In this document: one piece after another, positions 34,505 to 43,449 of the stretch
How the letters are laid out: the number at the start of each line of letters is the position of its first letter
How positions within the stretch are numbered: position 1 is the stretch's first letter
From: Methanooceanicella nereidis
GTDB taxonomy: Archaea > Halobacteriota > Methanocellia > Methanocellales > Methanocellaceae
Reading direction: 5' to 3'
Length of the DNA stretch: 64,000 nucleotides
Assembly: GCF_021023085.1 (NCBI RefSeq)
Contig: NZ_PGCK01000010.1
Coordinates: 84,093 to 148,092, forward strand
The notes under the pieces: model-generated
Databases searched by the model: none
Seen by the model: only the letters and a program-made list of their open reading frames with translations
What the model was told of the DNA's origin: nothing
Translations under genes and position numbers: made by a program

Positions 34505-35380
34505 GACCACTGGCTTTCACCACGAAATCTTTGAAGAGCGGGGTCTTGCTCAGGTTTTAAGAATGAAATAACGTGTCTTTCCTATTGGTCTTTGAGATGA
34601 AGTTTTTTGGTTGTTCCTGTCGGATGGCAGGTAGGCACATAACCTCACAAAAACACGGAAACACTAAAATTTTTTATATGATATTTTAAGAGCTCAAAAA
34701 GCACCAAAAACTCACTCACCAAATCACGAAGGCTCAAGTATCACAGTCAACGCTCTAACACCTCTAACGCTCGGCTCAACGCACTAACCTCTCAAAGTCA
34801 CCAACGCTAAAACAAGGCCCGAACATTCTCCAAAAACACTAAAATCTAATATCCCGGTCTGTGTTCGCCTGACCTATAACAGGGAAATATAGATCATTTA
34901 AACGTCAACCGAGATGTTAAAATTTCGTGCCCTTGGAGAATGTTCGGGCCTTGTTTTAGCGTTGGTGAATTAGAGAGGTTAGTGCGTTGAGCCGTGCATT
35001 AGAGCCTTTAGTGCGTTGACGGTGATACTAGAGCATTTGTGGTTTGGTGAGTGAACCTTTGGGTTTTCGTGACCTTAAATTCTAAAAAAAAAATTTGTGG
35101 TTCTGTGTTTCTGTGAGGTTACGTATCTACCTGCCATCCGACAGGCACAACGGCAGAACATCGATCCCATAATAGATGTTACATGCAAGTCTTTACAGAG
35201 ACCTTCAAAAAGTTTTTCATGGGAGCGCACGAAGGCGAACAAGGACCACTATTTTTCACCACAAGCGCACAAAGGGACACAAGGGTACACAAAGGACTTC
35301 TTAAGAAGGGTTAGTATATACTTAAAAAAATTAGTGTACCTTATTCGCCTTCTTGCGCTTCGTGGTGAAAGCCAGTGGTC
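34505..35380. repeat. Outer 22-bp inverted repeat bounding a palindromic nest
   Basis: GACCACTGGCTTTCACCACG and its next two bases at 34505-34526 recur exactly inverted at 35359-35380. They enclose the large inverted repeat at 34612-35151 and most of palindrome copy C. The right-hand unit is part of the interspersed family, so the left one looks like the other half of a family copy split by insertion. The 1171 bases from 34339 to 35509 contain no supported gene. Confidence 0.7.
34612..35151. repeat. Large imperfect inverted repeat (about 540 bases)
   Basis: Arms of roughly 220-240 bases face each other around about 34880. The innermost block is an exact 33-bp inverted repeat: 34801-34833 against 34933-34965. 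Further out, CGGCTCAACGCACTAACCTC matches inverted at about 34976-34997, and the tips CTGTCGGATGGCAGGTAG (34618 on) and CTACCTGCCATCCGACAG (to about 35144) match inverted. There is no transposase frame. It could be a MITE-like or retro-structured element, or a very large hairpin. Confidence 0.75.
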
Positions 35381-35412
35381 CTTTGTGTGCCTTTGTGGTC
35401 AAAGGGAAGATA
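35215..35412 (+). repeat. Interspersed palindrome, copy C
   Basis: Arms CACCACAAGCGCACAAAGGG (about 35258-35277) and CGCCTTCTTGCGCTTCGTGG (about 35346-35365) flank the core CACAAAGGACTTC, an AT-rich stretch, and AAAAAAATTAGTG. The orientation is plus, as in all copies. It lies downstream of the leftward mptA gene. A long open frame across it (35097-35447) is a by-product of repeat composition. Confidence 0.75.
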
Positions 35413-35509
35413 GAATAAAACTATTAATTAAAATGATACACGGTTAAGTGTAAAAATAATATTAAAAAAGTTGAGAATGATCCGTCCGCATTTAAGCTTA
35501 TAGACAGGA

Positions 35510-36496
35510 TCAATCTTTACAGCCGCAGGTTATCTTTACCTGGTTCCCCTCTTGCTCAAGCTGCTGCTGCTCTTTTAATTCGGCACGCATCTTACCCATA
35601 GTGGTCTTGAGCTCGGCGAAAGCGTTGTGCTGGTGTATGCTCTCCTCATTGATCTGCTTGATCGTTATTACAGATTCGTCCGGCAGCTCGGTGAACCCTG
35701 ATACAAGGCGTCTTGCCATGTCCCTGACACAGTCTTCGACGAACTTGGGGTTGCAATGGGCGTTCTTAACGACCTGGTGCTCGTCCAGCCTCTTTAACAG
35801 CTCATAGTTCATAGTGCTCATAGAATGCTCTATGATGTCTATGAGCTTGTTCAGCGAGACCTCGTGATCTCCCGTGACCTCGATGGACACGATGCCGTGT
35901 CCTCTCTGATTATGGGTGGCCATCGGTATTTTATTGAGGAACGCATCTATCTTGGACTGCTCTATGCCGAGGTCCTGAAGCTCCTTCTTTGCCTCTTCCT
36001 TCATGGCTTCCTGAGCACACGGGCATGCTGTTATGCCTACAACGTCAGCGCCAATGACTTTCCGGACCCGGATATTGTCATCCCTCTCGGCCATGGCCTT
36101 AGCGAATACTTTGACGACCTTTTGCGATTTCATCTCGCTCATCGGTGTCTTTCTTTTTACGATGTACTCGCTGTCCATGTGGACCTCTGACCTTGTCGCA
36201 TATTCGTGCCTCTTGAGCAGGCGGCGGGCGACTTCTCCGCAAAGATCCTCGATCTCAAAGACCGGGGATTTAACAGCCTCTTCCAGTACCTCGTCGATAA
36301 CTTCAAAGTTTCTCGATAGGTTTGCTCCTCGCCTTTCAGAGGGAAGGTCGACATACATGTTGAACGTAGAGATAAGTATGATAGGCCTCTTGTTCTCTCT
36401 TGCTACCTTTACTAGTTTTTTTACATTCGTAACGCCAACGCGTGAAAGGTTTATAGCGACCTCCGAGCGTGTGGCCTGAACATCTGGCAATATCAT
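35510..36496 (-). CDS. mptA: GTP cyclohydrolase MptA (methanopterin synthesis)
   Basis: MptA converts GTP to 7,8-dihydro-D-neopterin 2',3'-cyclic phosphate, the first step toward methanopterin, with a catalytic Fe(II). It belongs to the GTP cyclohydrolase IB (FolE2) group. Visible motifs are [59 protein letters not shown] and [17 protein letters not shown], with the metal-ligating Cys and His residues. ATG at 36496 (MILPDVQ) is chosen because family members begin close to DVQ; ATG codons at 36505 and 36532 are alternatives. A short C-terminal Cys-Gly-Cys tail (ITCGCKD) is present. The gene is divergent from mch. Confidence 0.95.
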   Translation of the reverse strand: MILPDVQATRSEVAINLSRVGVTNVKKLVKVARENKRPIILISTFNMYVDLPSERRGANLSRNFEVIDEVLEEAVKSPVFEIEDLCGEVARRLLKRHEYATRSEVHMDSEYIVKRKTPMSEMKSQKVVKVFAKAMAERDDNIRVRKVIGADVVGITACPCAQEAMKEEAKKELQDLGIEQSKIDAFLNKIPMATHNQRGHGIVSIEVTGDHEVSLNKLIDIIEHSMSTMNYELLKRLDEHQVVKNAHCNPKFVEDCVRDMARRLVSGFTELPDESVITIKQINEESIHQHNAFAELKTTMGKMRAELKEQQQLEQEGNQVKITCGCKD

Positions 36497-36618
36497 TATG
36501 ATCATCCGCTTGTTTGAATATCTAGTTATCATGGCTTTAACAGTTTAATAGTTTTTGGGTACATGTGCGGGGGGAAAAATTAAAAACTAATGCTTGCTAT
36601 TAAATCTTGGTGAAATTT

Positions 36619-37575
36619 TTGATCAGTGTCAACGAATTAGGTTATTCCATAGTTGAGGAGATGCTGGACTTCGCAGAGGATTATAAGGTCGAGCCCCAGA
36701 CGCTTGCAAACGATTCAGTGGTCATCGACTGCGGTGTGAAGGCAGAGGGAGGCTACGAAGCCGGTCTGCTGTACACGCAGGTCTGCATGGGAGGACTCGC
36801 CACCCCGACCATAACACACAAGAAGCTGGGACACGAATTCTTCTTGCCTTTCATGGAAGTATCCACCGATTACCCGAGCATAGCCTGCCTTGCGGCACAG
36901 AAGGCCGGATGGCAGATAAAGGTAGAAGACTATTTCGCAATGGGTTCCGGACCCGCAAGGGCGCTGGCCCTTAAGCCGAAACACACCTTTGAGGTCATCG
37001 AGTACGAAGACGATTACGATTTCGCCGTGATCGCACTTGAAGCTGATAAGCTTCCGAACGAGAAGGTCATGGACTACATCGCTACCGAATGTGGCGTGGA
37101 CTCCTCGAGCGTCGTCGCATTAGTGGCACCGACAAACAGCCTTGTCGGCTCCTTACAGATCGCGGGCCGTGTCGTCGAGATGGCCATCTATAAGCTCAAC
37201 GAGATGGGCTTCGACACCCGCAAGATAATCAGCGCATTCGGCAGCGTGCCCGTACCTCCGGTCAAGAAGAACGGGGCGGTCGCCATGGGTACAACGAACG
37301 ATGCGTCCATATACCACGGCAGCGTCACGCTCACGGTGAACGGCGGAGGCATTAAGGACTTCGTCAACAAGATCCCGTCCTCGACGTCGAAGGATTACGG
37401 AAGGCCGTTCTTCACGATATTCAAGGAAGCGGGCTTCGACTTCTACAAGATCGACAAGTCCATCTTCGCACCGGCAGAAGTTATCGTCAACGATATTTCT
37501 GCAGGCGAGACCTACCGCGCAGGAAAGGTCAACCCCGAAGTCATAATGGAATCTTTCGGCATAAAGAACATATAA
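36619..37575 (+). CDS. mch: Methenyl-tetrahydromethanopterin cyclohydrolase, canonical copy
   Basis: Mch hydrates methenyl-H4MPT/H4SPT to the formyl form, a core step of the C1 pathway. Family blocks are VVIDCGVKAEGGYEAGLLYT, GSGPARALA, CGVDSSSVVALVAPTNSLVGS, the RVVE pair, and SVPVPPVKKNG. TTG at 36619 (MISVNE) is chosen over TTG 36607 because GGTGA lies 6 bases upstream and homologues begin with ISVN. Divergent from mptA across a 122-base gap, it shares a promoter region with methanopterin synthesis. Palindrome copy D lies downstream. Confidence 0.97.
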   Translation: MISVNELGYSIVEEMLDFAEDYKVEPQTLANDSVVIDCGVKAEGGYEAGLLYTQVCMGGLATPTITHKKLGHEFFLPFMEVSTDYPSIACLAAQKAGWQIKVEDYFAMGSGPARALALKPKHTFEVIEYEDDYDFAVIALEADKLPNEKVMDYIATECGVDSSSVVALVAPTNSLVGSLQIAGRVVEMAIYKLNEMGFDTRKIISAFGSVPVPPVKKNGAVAMGTTNDASIYHGSVTLTVNGGGIKDFVNKIPSSTSKDYGRPFFTIFKEAGFDFYKIDKSIFAPAEVIVNDISAGETYRAGKVNPEVIMESFGIKNI

Positions 37576-37715
37576 ATTAAATAAACCCTGAACAGGGGTT
37601 TATTTTTCACTCTTTTTTTAAAAAATGTAAATATCATTTTGTTTTTTTAGCCTTAGTTCAAGTTAACATCAATAGATTAAAATTAACTTATATATTGCTC
37701 ATTTCATCATCTGCA

Positions 37716-37880
37716 CAAAGGCGAAAAAAGAACACTAACTCTCACCACGAAGCGCACGGAGGGACACAAGGGTACACAAAGGACTTTTTAAGGATTAGCA
37801 GATACTAAAAAAATTTGTGGACATTTTCGCCTTCGTGCGCTTCGCAGTGAAAAATAATGGACCTCTGTAGCCCTATGAGA
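37716..37880 (+). repeat. Interspersed palindrome, copy D
   Basis: Arms CACCACGAAGCGCACGGAGG (about 37734-37753) and CGCCTTCGTGCGCTTCGCAG (about 37829-37848) flank the core CACAAAGGACTTTT, an AT-rich stretch, and AAAAAAATTTGTG. The orientation is plus. It sits between the convergent mch and mptG genes in a 336-base gap that has no other recognisable content. Confidence 0.75.
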
Positions 37881-37911
37881 AAAATTAATTGTTTTACCTG
37901 CACAGCACGGC

Positions 37912-38946
37912 TTATATTATCTGGCTTACCACTTTGCTTCTGGATTCTGCCTTTTCCGCATTATCCAATACGGTGAAACCGTGGTTATTCGGGCCTGTGA
38001 TCCAGCTTACATAAGGAGTGTCCATGTCATCGAGATGCTCGGTAACTGCCTTTCTTATCTCTATGGCATCATTATCGTTGTCAGTCAGTCCGAACACTGT
38101 CGGCCCAAAAGAGCTCATGCCGCTGCCATACGAGCCTGCGTTGTTCATGATGCTCAATAGGTTGGGAACGAGCGGAGATTTAAGCTGGACCTCGACGTTC
38201 TTGAAGCCTATGTTCTGCATGGTATTTATCGCCTTACCGAAAGTAGCGATGTCCTTTTCAAGTATTCCGGGGACCAGCTGCATGAGGATCACACGGCATA
38301 TCTTATTCGTCTCTGTCTCATTAAGAGGGAAGGACGACTCGAAGATGTCTACTTCGGATTTTCCATGGGAACCCTCATAGTTCAACGGGGTCACCAGGAC
38401 AAAACGCCAGTCCTCGGGAACATCGCACCGGAGGACCTGGGGGGACACCTTTGCTTTCGACGCGGATGAAGGCATACAGGATGATTTTTCCTTTCCTTTG
38501 CCGAAGCTGTGCCCGCAATCCAGTATAAATCCGCCCCGGTCAAAAGCGCGCACACCTATGCCGGAAGTGCCGCCCCTGCCGACAAGGCGGGAAAGTTCAT
38601 CTATGTTCGTATAGCTGATACCGTACTCCCTGCAGATGGCATATGCGAGCGCAAGGCTCATCTGCGTTTTTGACCCGAAGCCTGCGTGGCTCGGTATCTC
38701 CTCTTCTACGGTAATTTCCATGTCCGGGAGAGGCCGGTTCAGCTTATTACAGATATTTTGAGCGATATCCTGAATAAGCTTTGGATTTGATCCATTGACC
38801 TGGAACGATTTTCCTCTACGAATGGACAGCACGTTGCCAGGGTTAGATAACGAAACTCCGGTACCACCGTCGATCCGGCCCAGATCCCCGTTAAAGTCTA
38901 TCAACCCAAAATGCAAACGTGAGGGCGTTGAGATCTTAAATTTCAT
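37912..38946 (-). CDS. mptG: Beta-ribofuranosylaminobenzene 5'-phosphate synthase (MptG)
   Basis: MptG condenses 4-hydroxybenzoate or 4-aminobenzoate with phosphoribosyl pyrophosphate with loss of CO2 or water to give beta-RFAP, the arylamine half of methanopterin. It belongs to the GHMP-kinase fold family. Visible blocks are TPSRLHFGLIDFNGDLGRIDGG, the GHMP loop IPSHAGFGSKTQMSLALA, GRGGTSGIGVRAFDRGG, and YGSGMSSFGPTVFGL. The 344 residues are standard. With mptA and mch nearby, this forms a dispersed methanopterin locus. ATG at 38946 starts directly with MKFKISTPSRLHFG. Confidence 0.94.
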   Translation of the reverse strand: MKFKISTPSRLHFGLIDFNGDLGRIDGGTGVSLSNPGNVLSIRRGKSFQVNGSNPKLIQDIAQNICNKLNRPLPDMEITVEEEIPSHAGFGSKTQMSLALAYAICREYGISYTNIDELSRLVGRGGTSGIGVRAFDRGGFILDCGHSFGKGKEKSSCMPSSASKAKVSPQVLRCDVPEDWRFVLVTPLNYEGSHGKSEVDIFESSFPLNETETNKICRVILMQLVPGILEKDIATFGKAINTMQNIGFKNVEVQLKSPLVPNLLSIMNNAGSYGSGMSSFGPTVFGLTDNDNDAIEIRKAVTEHLDDMDTPYVSWITGPNNHGFTVLDNAEKAESRSKVVSQII

Positions 38947-39497
38947 TGGTCAATCATCCTTAACTTAAATGCCTATTATTTACCATTTATGACATATATA
39001 GTTAATTATCGCCGGTATCCAGAAAATACCAGTTCTGTTGCCCATCCATGAAAAATAATTTTCAGGGCCATATATCCTGTGATATTATGCCTATCTAGGT
39101 CACTTTATTCATTTATATTGATTTCGATAGATGCACAAACATGTAGTATTGAACTTTTATATATTATAGAATTTTCGGAAGGTAACCGCTTTTTTACCGG
39201 AAATATAGCTGAGGATAATGTATTCTTATCTATCGGGAAAAGACAGTTAAGATATTGAGGATAATTCCGGGCATGATAGTCCTGACGTAAAGTCCCGGCC
39301 TGATAAAATGTTTAATCTTAAATAAGTCTTTAAAATGCTTTATTTACAAAAATTAGTACAAATTACTTCTCTTTTTGAAAATACAATCTTTTAATTTAGA
39401 ATTAAATAGAAAATTTACTTATATAAACATATGATAGTTATTATTTGGAAACGTCACGTTAAAGCCGTTTTCCCAGGCTAACAAAAGAAGTGGAAAC

Positions 39498-39536
39498 GCC
39501 GCTGTAGTGCTTCCTTGCAGGAAGTGTTACGGCGGC
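39498..39536 (+). ncRNA. Candidate structured RNA: 17-bp hairpin
   Basis: GCCGCTGTAGTGCTTCC pairs with GGAAGTGTTACGGCGGC around a 5-base loop (TTGCA). All 17 positions pair in plus-strand RNA if four G-U wobbles are counted; on the minus strand these four would be A-C mismatches. This favours a plus-strand RNA. A TATA-like element 70-80 bases upstream predicts transcription from about 39448. It could be an independent RNA or the long leader of mmp10. Confidence 0.4.
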
Positions 39537-39649
39537 ATTTGTCATCCATTTTTTAATCGATACTTTTGTTGTTTTGAACGTATGTATGTGGTCTTGTTTT
39601 TTTCCAATAGGCCTGGCTCTCTCTAATATCTCAAAATATATTATAAAGG

Positions 39650-39676
39650 CGTTGAGTCTTTGAGATGAGAATGCAT
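39650..39676 (+). repeat. 27-base dispersed repeat, copy 1
   Basis: CGTTGAGTCTTTGAGATGAG and its next 7 bases match 44190-44216 at 25 of 27 positions. Both copies lie in non-coding DNA beside methanogenesis-marker genes. It may be a remnant of an insertion element. Confidence 0.4.
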
Positions 39677-39839
39677 CAAATTCTGGCACAACATTAAGGA
39701 TATCTATCAAAGGACAATGAAATTATAAACCAACGAACTAATGGCACACAAACATAAAATCATCTGGAAAGCTATATGTGTAATTCCTTCCATACTTATT
39801 GAAAACCATATAGCTGGATAAAGATAACTGGTGTGAACA

Positions 39840-41075
39840 ATGGTCGAGGTATTAGCTGACGTAGGCGGGAGTCCGGGTAAGGACTGTAAAGGATTTTGCA
39901 AATACTGTTATTTCAGGAATGTAAAGGAGGTCCCGCCATTCGGCTGTAAGTATTGTTTCCCGTTCCAGAAAGGCTGTGATTATTGCACCCGGGGCGTAAG
40001 GGAGCAGTATTCCGGATTTAAGCCGCTGGAGATGGTAATGGCCGAAATAACGAACTCCATAATGTTCACTCCGAACATAGAAAAGATCACCATTAGCGGC
40101 GGCGGTGACGTAAGCTGCTATCCCCAGTTGAAAGAGCTGGTATCATATTTGAGCCAGTTCGGGATACCCATACACCTCGGGTACACCAGCGGCAAAGGGT
40201 TTGACGGCCCGGAAGACGCTGACTTCTTTATCGAGCATAACGTTACAGAGGTAACTTTCACGGTATTCTCTGCCGACCCCAAAAAGAGAAAAGAATACAT
40301 GAACGATAAGCATCCGGAAGAGTCTCTGGAAGCGCTGAAAAAGTTCTGTAAACATTGCAAGGTATACGCGGCATCTGTGCTGGTACCTGGCGTCAACGAT
40401 GGCGACGACCTCATAAATACCTGTGACACGCTTAAAAAGTGGGGCGTAAAAGGAGTGTTGTTGATGAGGTTCGCCAACAGCGAAGAGCAGGGCCTGATAC
40501 TGCAGAACGGACCTATTATCAAAGGCGTGGTCCCGCATACTGTCGAACAGTTCGAGTCCATAGTGAAGGATATAGCGTCAAAATATTCTTTCAGGGTAGC
40601 GGGAACTCCGCTGGGCGATCCGAAGTTTGGCTCTCCTTTCGCCATACGTAACGATCCGAAGAAGCTGCTGAAGCTTCCAAAGGTGACAAAGGAAGCTACC
40701 ATCATTTCAGGTAGTATCGCCGGGCCGCTAATCGCAGATATCTTCGCTAAACTGGGCAGCAGCGTAAACGTAGTCCCGGTCAAAAAGGAGATAGCGTGCC
40801 TCATGACAATATCGGACCTCAGGGGCATCAACCTTAAAGAGGTTAAGGAGACGGTCATATTGCCGGGAAGGGCTTTCTTATTCGACAAGGAGGCTGAAGA
40901 GATACTTTGCAGCGACGGCGTCGACCGTTTAGTGCGCAGAGGACCTGACAGGCTGACGGCAGACGGCGAAATGACCATCGGGATGAAAAAGTCCGATGTA
41001 ATAAAATTCGAGGTGGAGGCATTCACCGAGCTGATAGAGCTGATCAACGCTATCGGGTTGCCCCCGAAAGATTAA
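39840..41075 (+). CDS. mmp10: Methanogenesis marker protein 10, MCR arginine methylase (radical SAM)
   Basis: Mmp10 is a cobalamin-dependent radical-SAM enzyme that C-methylates an arginine of the McrA active-site region. The unusual N-terminal radical SAM cluster motif is Cys16-x3-Cys20-x2-Cys23, followed by further cysteines C36, C39, C46 and C49. [15 protein letters not shown] resembles the glycine-rich SAM site. The second half (from about 265) is a domain specific to this family, with [17 protein letters not shown]. The 411 residues match the family. ATG is preceded by GGTGTG. The leader contains a 9-bp inverted repeat. Confidence 0.96.
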   Translation: MVEVLADVGGSPGKDCKGFCKYCYFRNVKEVPPFGCKYCFPFQKGCDYCTRGVREQYSGFKPLEMVMAEITNSIMFTPNIEKITISGGGDVSCYPQLKELVSYLSQFGIPIHLGYTSGKGFDGPEDADFFIEHNVTEVTFTVFSADPKKRKEYMNDKHPEESLEALKKFCKHCKVYAASVLVPGVNDGDDLINTCDTLKKWGVKGVLLMRFANSEEQGLILQNGPIIKGVVPHTVEQFESIVKDIASKYSFRVAGTPLGDPKFGSPFAIRNDPKKLLKLPKVTKEATIISGSIAGPLIADIFAKLGSSVNVVPVKKEIACLMTISDLRGINLKEVKETVILPGRAFLFDKEAEEILCSDGVDRLVRRGPDRLTADGEMTIGMKKSDVIKFEVEAFTELIELINAIGLPPKD

Positions 41076-41084
41076 AATAAAATT

Positions 41085-41594
41085 TTAAAAGTTCGTCAGA
41101 GCCCTTTTTACCTGTATCTTTTTTATCGCCTGATCTGCGCTCCGCTTTACCTGGTCATAATCCTCTTTGGCGGCTTTTTTCAATGGCCCCAGCGCTTTTT
41201 CGCTCCCTATCTCCCCCAGGGCATAAGCGGCCATAGCCCGGACATCCGCGTTTTTATCGGTGTTCAGTGCATCTATGAGCGGGTCGACGGCCATTAGGTC
41301 TTTAGTCGCCGCAAGGCTGCAGGCGGCATCTACTGCCAGTTTCGGGTCTTTAAGATTATTGATCAAGGTCTCGACATCATGGTCCACTGCCATATTAACA
41401 TTCTTTTTTCTCATCGCTATTTCGACGATCTTGATGAATATGATCATTCCGGCAATCACAAGTGCTGTCATGCCCAGGACATATAACAGACTTTCATTGC
41501 TTGAGGGGACTTCCTCTGATTGCGCATAAGCTACGGGCACAATAAAAATGGCACACAGGATAGTTATCAATAATATTGTATAATGGCGATCCAT
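41085..41594 (-). CDS. Membrane-anchored HEAT-repeat protein
   Basis: The function is unknown. A signal or anchor helix (residues 5-24, ending VAYAQ) and a second hydrophobic segment (LLYVLGMTALVIAGMIIFIKIV) precede a basic stretch. Two to three HEAT/PBS-lyase-like helical repeats follow (AVDPLIDALNTDKNADVRAM, EKALGPLKKAAKEDYDQVKR). HEAT repeats usually bind proteins, so a scaffolding role at the membrane is likely. It is convergent with mmp10 (9-base gap). Confidence 0.8.
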   Translation of the reverse strand: MDRHYTILLITILCAIFIVPVAYAQSEEVPSSNESLLYVLGMTALVIAGMIIFIKIVEIAMRKKNVNMAVDHDVETLINNLKDPKLAVDAACSLAATKDLMAVDPLIDALNTDKNADVRAMAAYALGEIGSEKALGPLKKAAKEDYDQVKRSADQAIKKIQVKRALTNF

Positions 41595-41752
41595 CTCAAC
41601 TTCCTCCGGTTAGACCATTATTGTATCTTTTCAACATATTTAAGAATTATCTTATTTATTCATCGATATGACAGGTTATGACATTTAAGCGATATGTCTT
41701 CCTTGAATTGTATCAAAAGAGCTATTTGAAGCATAAGCGAATATAACATATT

Positions 41753-42352
41753 ATGCCTTTGGAAGTCGAGAGCCTGGAAATAAAAAACAGGAATGGTCTG
41801 ATAAAGGGAGAGCTTTTCAAAGTGTATACTGACCGCGGGATATTGTTCTTGCATGGTAAAGATGATTACAGGTACGGCCCGTCCGGGATGTATAAAAAGA
41901 TCTCCGATGAGCTGATAGGTTATGGTATCGCGTCGGCCTTTATCGATTTCCGGGATGAAGACGATCAGGATGAATGCGTCTCGGACATCCTTGCGTCCCT
42001 GGACCACATCGACAGCAAATACGGAATTGACAGGATATGTATCGTAGGATGGGGGATAGGCGGCTCTTCAGGCATATCGGCGACAATAAAAGACCTGAGA
42101 GTCCAGACGGTCATAACAATATCCAGCCAGGCTTACGGTATGGAAAATATCGAATATCTCGCTCAGAGACCTATCATGATGGTCCATGGCGTGGATGACA
42201 ATAAGATATCATTTCAGAACACTGTCGACATAGCCAGACACGTTCAAGGGCCAAAACAGCTAATACTGCTGCCTGACGGGGACCATGAACTTAGCAGTTA
42301 TAAAGAGAAGATGGCCGATATGATAAAAAACTGGGTACTTAAGTATCTTTAG
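41753..42352 (+). CDS. Alpha/beta-hydrolase-fold protein lacking the nucleophile serine
   Basis: The 199 residues fit a dienelactone-hydrolase-like fold: ILFLHGKDDYRYGPSG (oxyanion region), the elbow ICIVGWGIGGSSG near 97-107, MMVHGVDDNKIS (acid) and LLPDGDHELSS (His). The nucleophile position of the G-x-S-x-G elbow is Gly101, so the catalytic Ser is absent unless a neighbouring Ser takes over. It may bind rather than hydrolyse. The stop overlaps the convergent AhpD-like gene by 4 bases. Confidence 0.78.
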   Translation: MPLEVESLEIKNRNGLIKGELFKVYTDRGILFLHGKDDYRYGPSGMYKKISDELIGYGIASAFIDFRDEDDQDECVSDILASLDHIDSKYGIDRICIVGWGIGGSSGISATIKDLRVQTVITISSQAYGMENIEYLAQRPIMMVHGVDDNKISFQNTVDIARHVQGPKQLILLPDGDHELSSYKEKMADMIKNWVLKYL

Positions 42353-42861
42353 ATCTTGTCAGCGTCCTTATTGTTGTTCCCGTTGCTGCCGGTATGATTA
42401 TTGTTCTCATAGACCACACAGCTTTTACAATTATACTCGGACAGCTCTTCCTGGGCCTTTGTCTCGTTCTTGTGGTTCTCAAACACCCTCATGGCCTGGG
42501 CCAGAGCTGCGGTGTTTGAAAAAGCGCTTGCCAGAAGTATGGCTTCGAACATCTCTTCTTCCTTGATACCTTTCCTGCGGGCTACACGCAGATGCATGTT
42601 AAGGCAGTGGTCACATTTTAGTGAGGTGGCTACGGCTATAGAAATAAGCTCTACTGTCCTCTCATCAAGGTGCTCAGGGTTTCTCAGGACAGCGTCATCG
42701 TAGATCATCTTTGGTAAAAGAACGTTTGGCTTATCGCTCATTGCCTTAAGAATGAAAGGGATCTCTCCGTAATCGTTCTCGATGTTCTTTAATAAGTCGT
42801 TTACCGCATCTTCAGGCTCTTTTCCAAAAATATTCTTTAGAGTGTTTTCAAATTTCAACAA
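42349..42861 (-). CDS. Carboxymuconolactone decarboxylase / AhpD-like protein
   Basis: AhpD-like proteins use a CxxC pair for disulfide exchange in peroxide defence or act as decarboxylase-like enzymes. The 170 residues include LISIAVATSLKCDHCLNMHLRVARRKG, which holds the CxxC and the following His, and EMFEAILLASAFSNTAAL. The C-terminus adds an unusual tail with a second CxxC (YNCKSCVVYE) and an Asn-rich stretch. An alkylhydroperoxidase-type redox role is likely; a peroxiredoxin gene is at 54335, not adjacent. Confidence 0.88.
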   Translation of the reverse strand: MLKFENTLKNIFGKEPEDAVNDLLKNIENDYGEIPFILKAMSDKPNVLLPKMIYDDAVLRNPEHLDERTVELISIAVATSLKCDHCLNMHLRVARRKGIKEEEMFEAILLASAFSNTAALAQAMRVFENHKNETKAQEELSEYNCKSCVVYENNNHTGSNGNNNKDADKI

Positions 42862-42997
42862 TTATCACGACCATTTATGCCTGAGCCATAATCTGCCTGT
42901 GAAGTAGATTATCTATTGTATGCAGACTATTTAAAAGTACCGTATTACTGAATATGAGCGAAAAGCTTTATGATAAGCGTGTCACGAATATCTGAAT

Positions 42998-43393
42998 ATG
43001 CTAAAAAAATATTTTCCTTATATTATTTCTGTTATATTATACATTATAGCTATAACGATCATTAACCTTATAGGAATCATTATCTATGGCATCGTTCTCG
43101 GCGGAGGCGAAATTGACATCCTGAAGATATCGGACCTTTTGTTCTTCGAGGGCGGCATTATCCTGACCATTGGCGCTTTCATGGAGTTCTTCAAAGGCCG
43201 GGGCTCGGGTATGTCTTCAAGGGTGTTTTTATCCCCTTATGAATTGATCTCTAAATGGACTGTCTTTGAGATGAAGGACTATGAGGAAATGATAAAATAT
43301 GAAAATGAGATACCGCTGGGCTGGGTATTGATACTGACGGGCGGCCTCATGATACTGTTATCATTATTCTTCGCACTCATTTTAATGAAATAA
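42998..43393 (+). CDS. Small integral membrane protein, unknown function
   Basis: I do not recognise this protein. The 131 residues have about three hydrophobic segments: near 8-33, 48-63 (weak) and 108-130 (GWVLILTGGLMILLSLFFALIL). A central soluble stretch lies between (FKGRGSGMSSRVFLSPYEL). ATG 42998 follows a TATA-like upstream sequence without an obvious Shine-Dalgarno match, as in leaderless transcripts. It is followed 56 bases later by a CMPFLP-type surface protein gene. Confidence 0.6.
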   Translation: MLKKYFPYIISVILYIIAITIINLIGIIIYGIVLGGGEIDILKISDLLFFEGGIILTIGAFMEFFKGRGSGMSSRVFLSPYELISKWTVFEMKDYEEMIKYENEIPLGWVLILTGGLMILLSLFFALILMK

Positions 43394-43449
43394 AGTGTAT
43401 GAACGATGGTTAGAAAAGCTTTAAATCCGTACACTTTTAATTTAGTAGT

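Larger units (their letters stand above)
38947..39839. other. 893-base gene-poor stretch upstream of mmp10
   Basis: Most of it is AT-rich. It holds a plus-strand TATA-like CTTATATAAACATA (39418-39431), a long hairpin at 39498-39536, a 27-base repeat at 39650-39676, and a 9-bp inverted repeat (39770-39778/39807-39815) in the mmp10 leader. An 83-residue minus-strand frame (39459-39710) has no recognisable family and is probably not a gene. Confidence 0.5.

Noticed and set aside
35097..35447. 116-residue open frame
   Set aside because: It lies entirely across palindromic repeat sequence, has no recognisable family and no Shine-Dalgarno site; its reading frame is a composition effect of the repeats.
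39459..39710. 83-residue minus-strand frame
   Set aside because: No recognised domain; it overlaps a plus-strand hairpin and a dispersed repeat. I considered a transposase remnant but could not support it.
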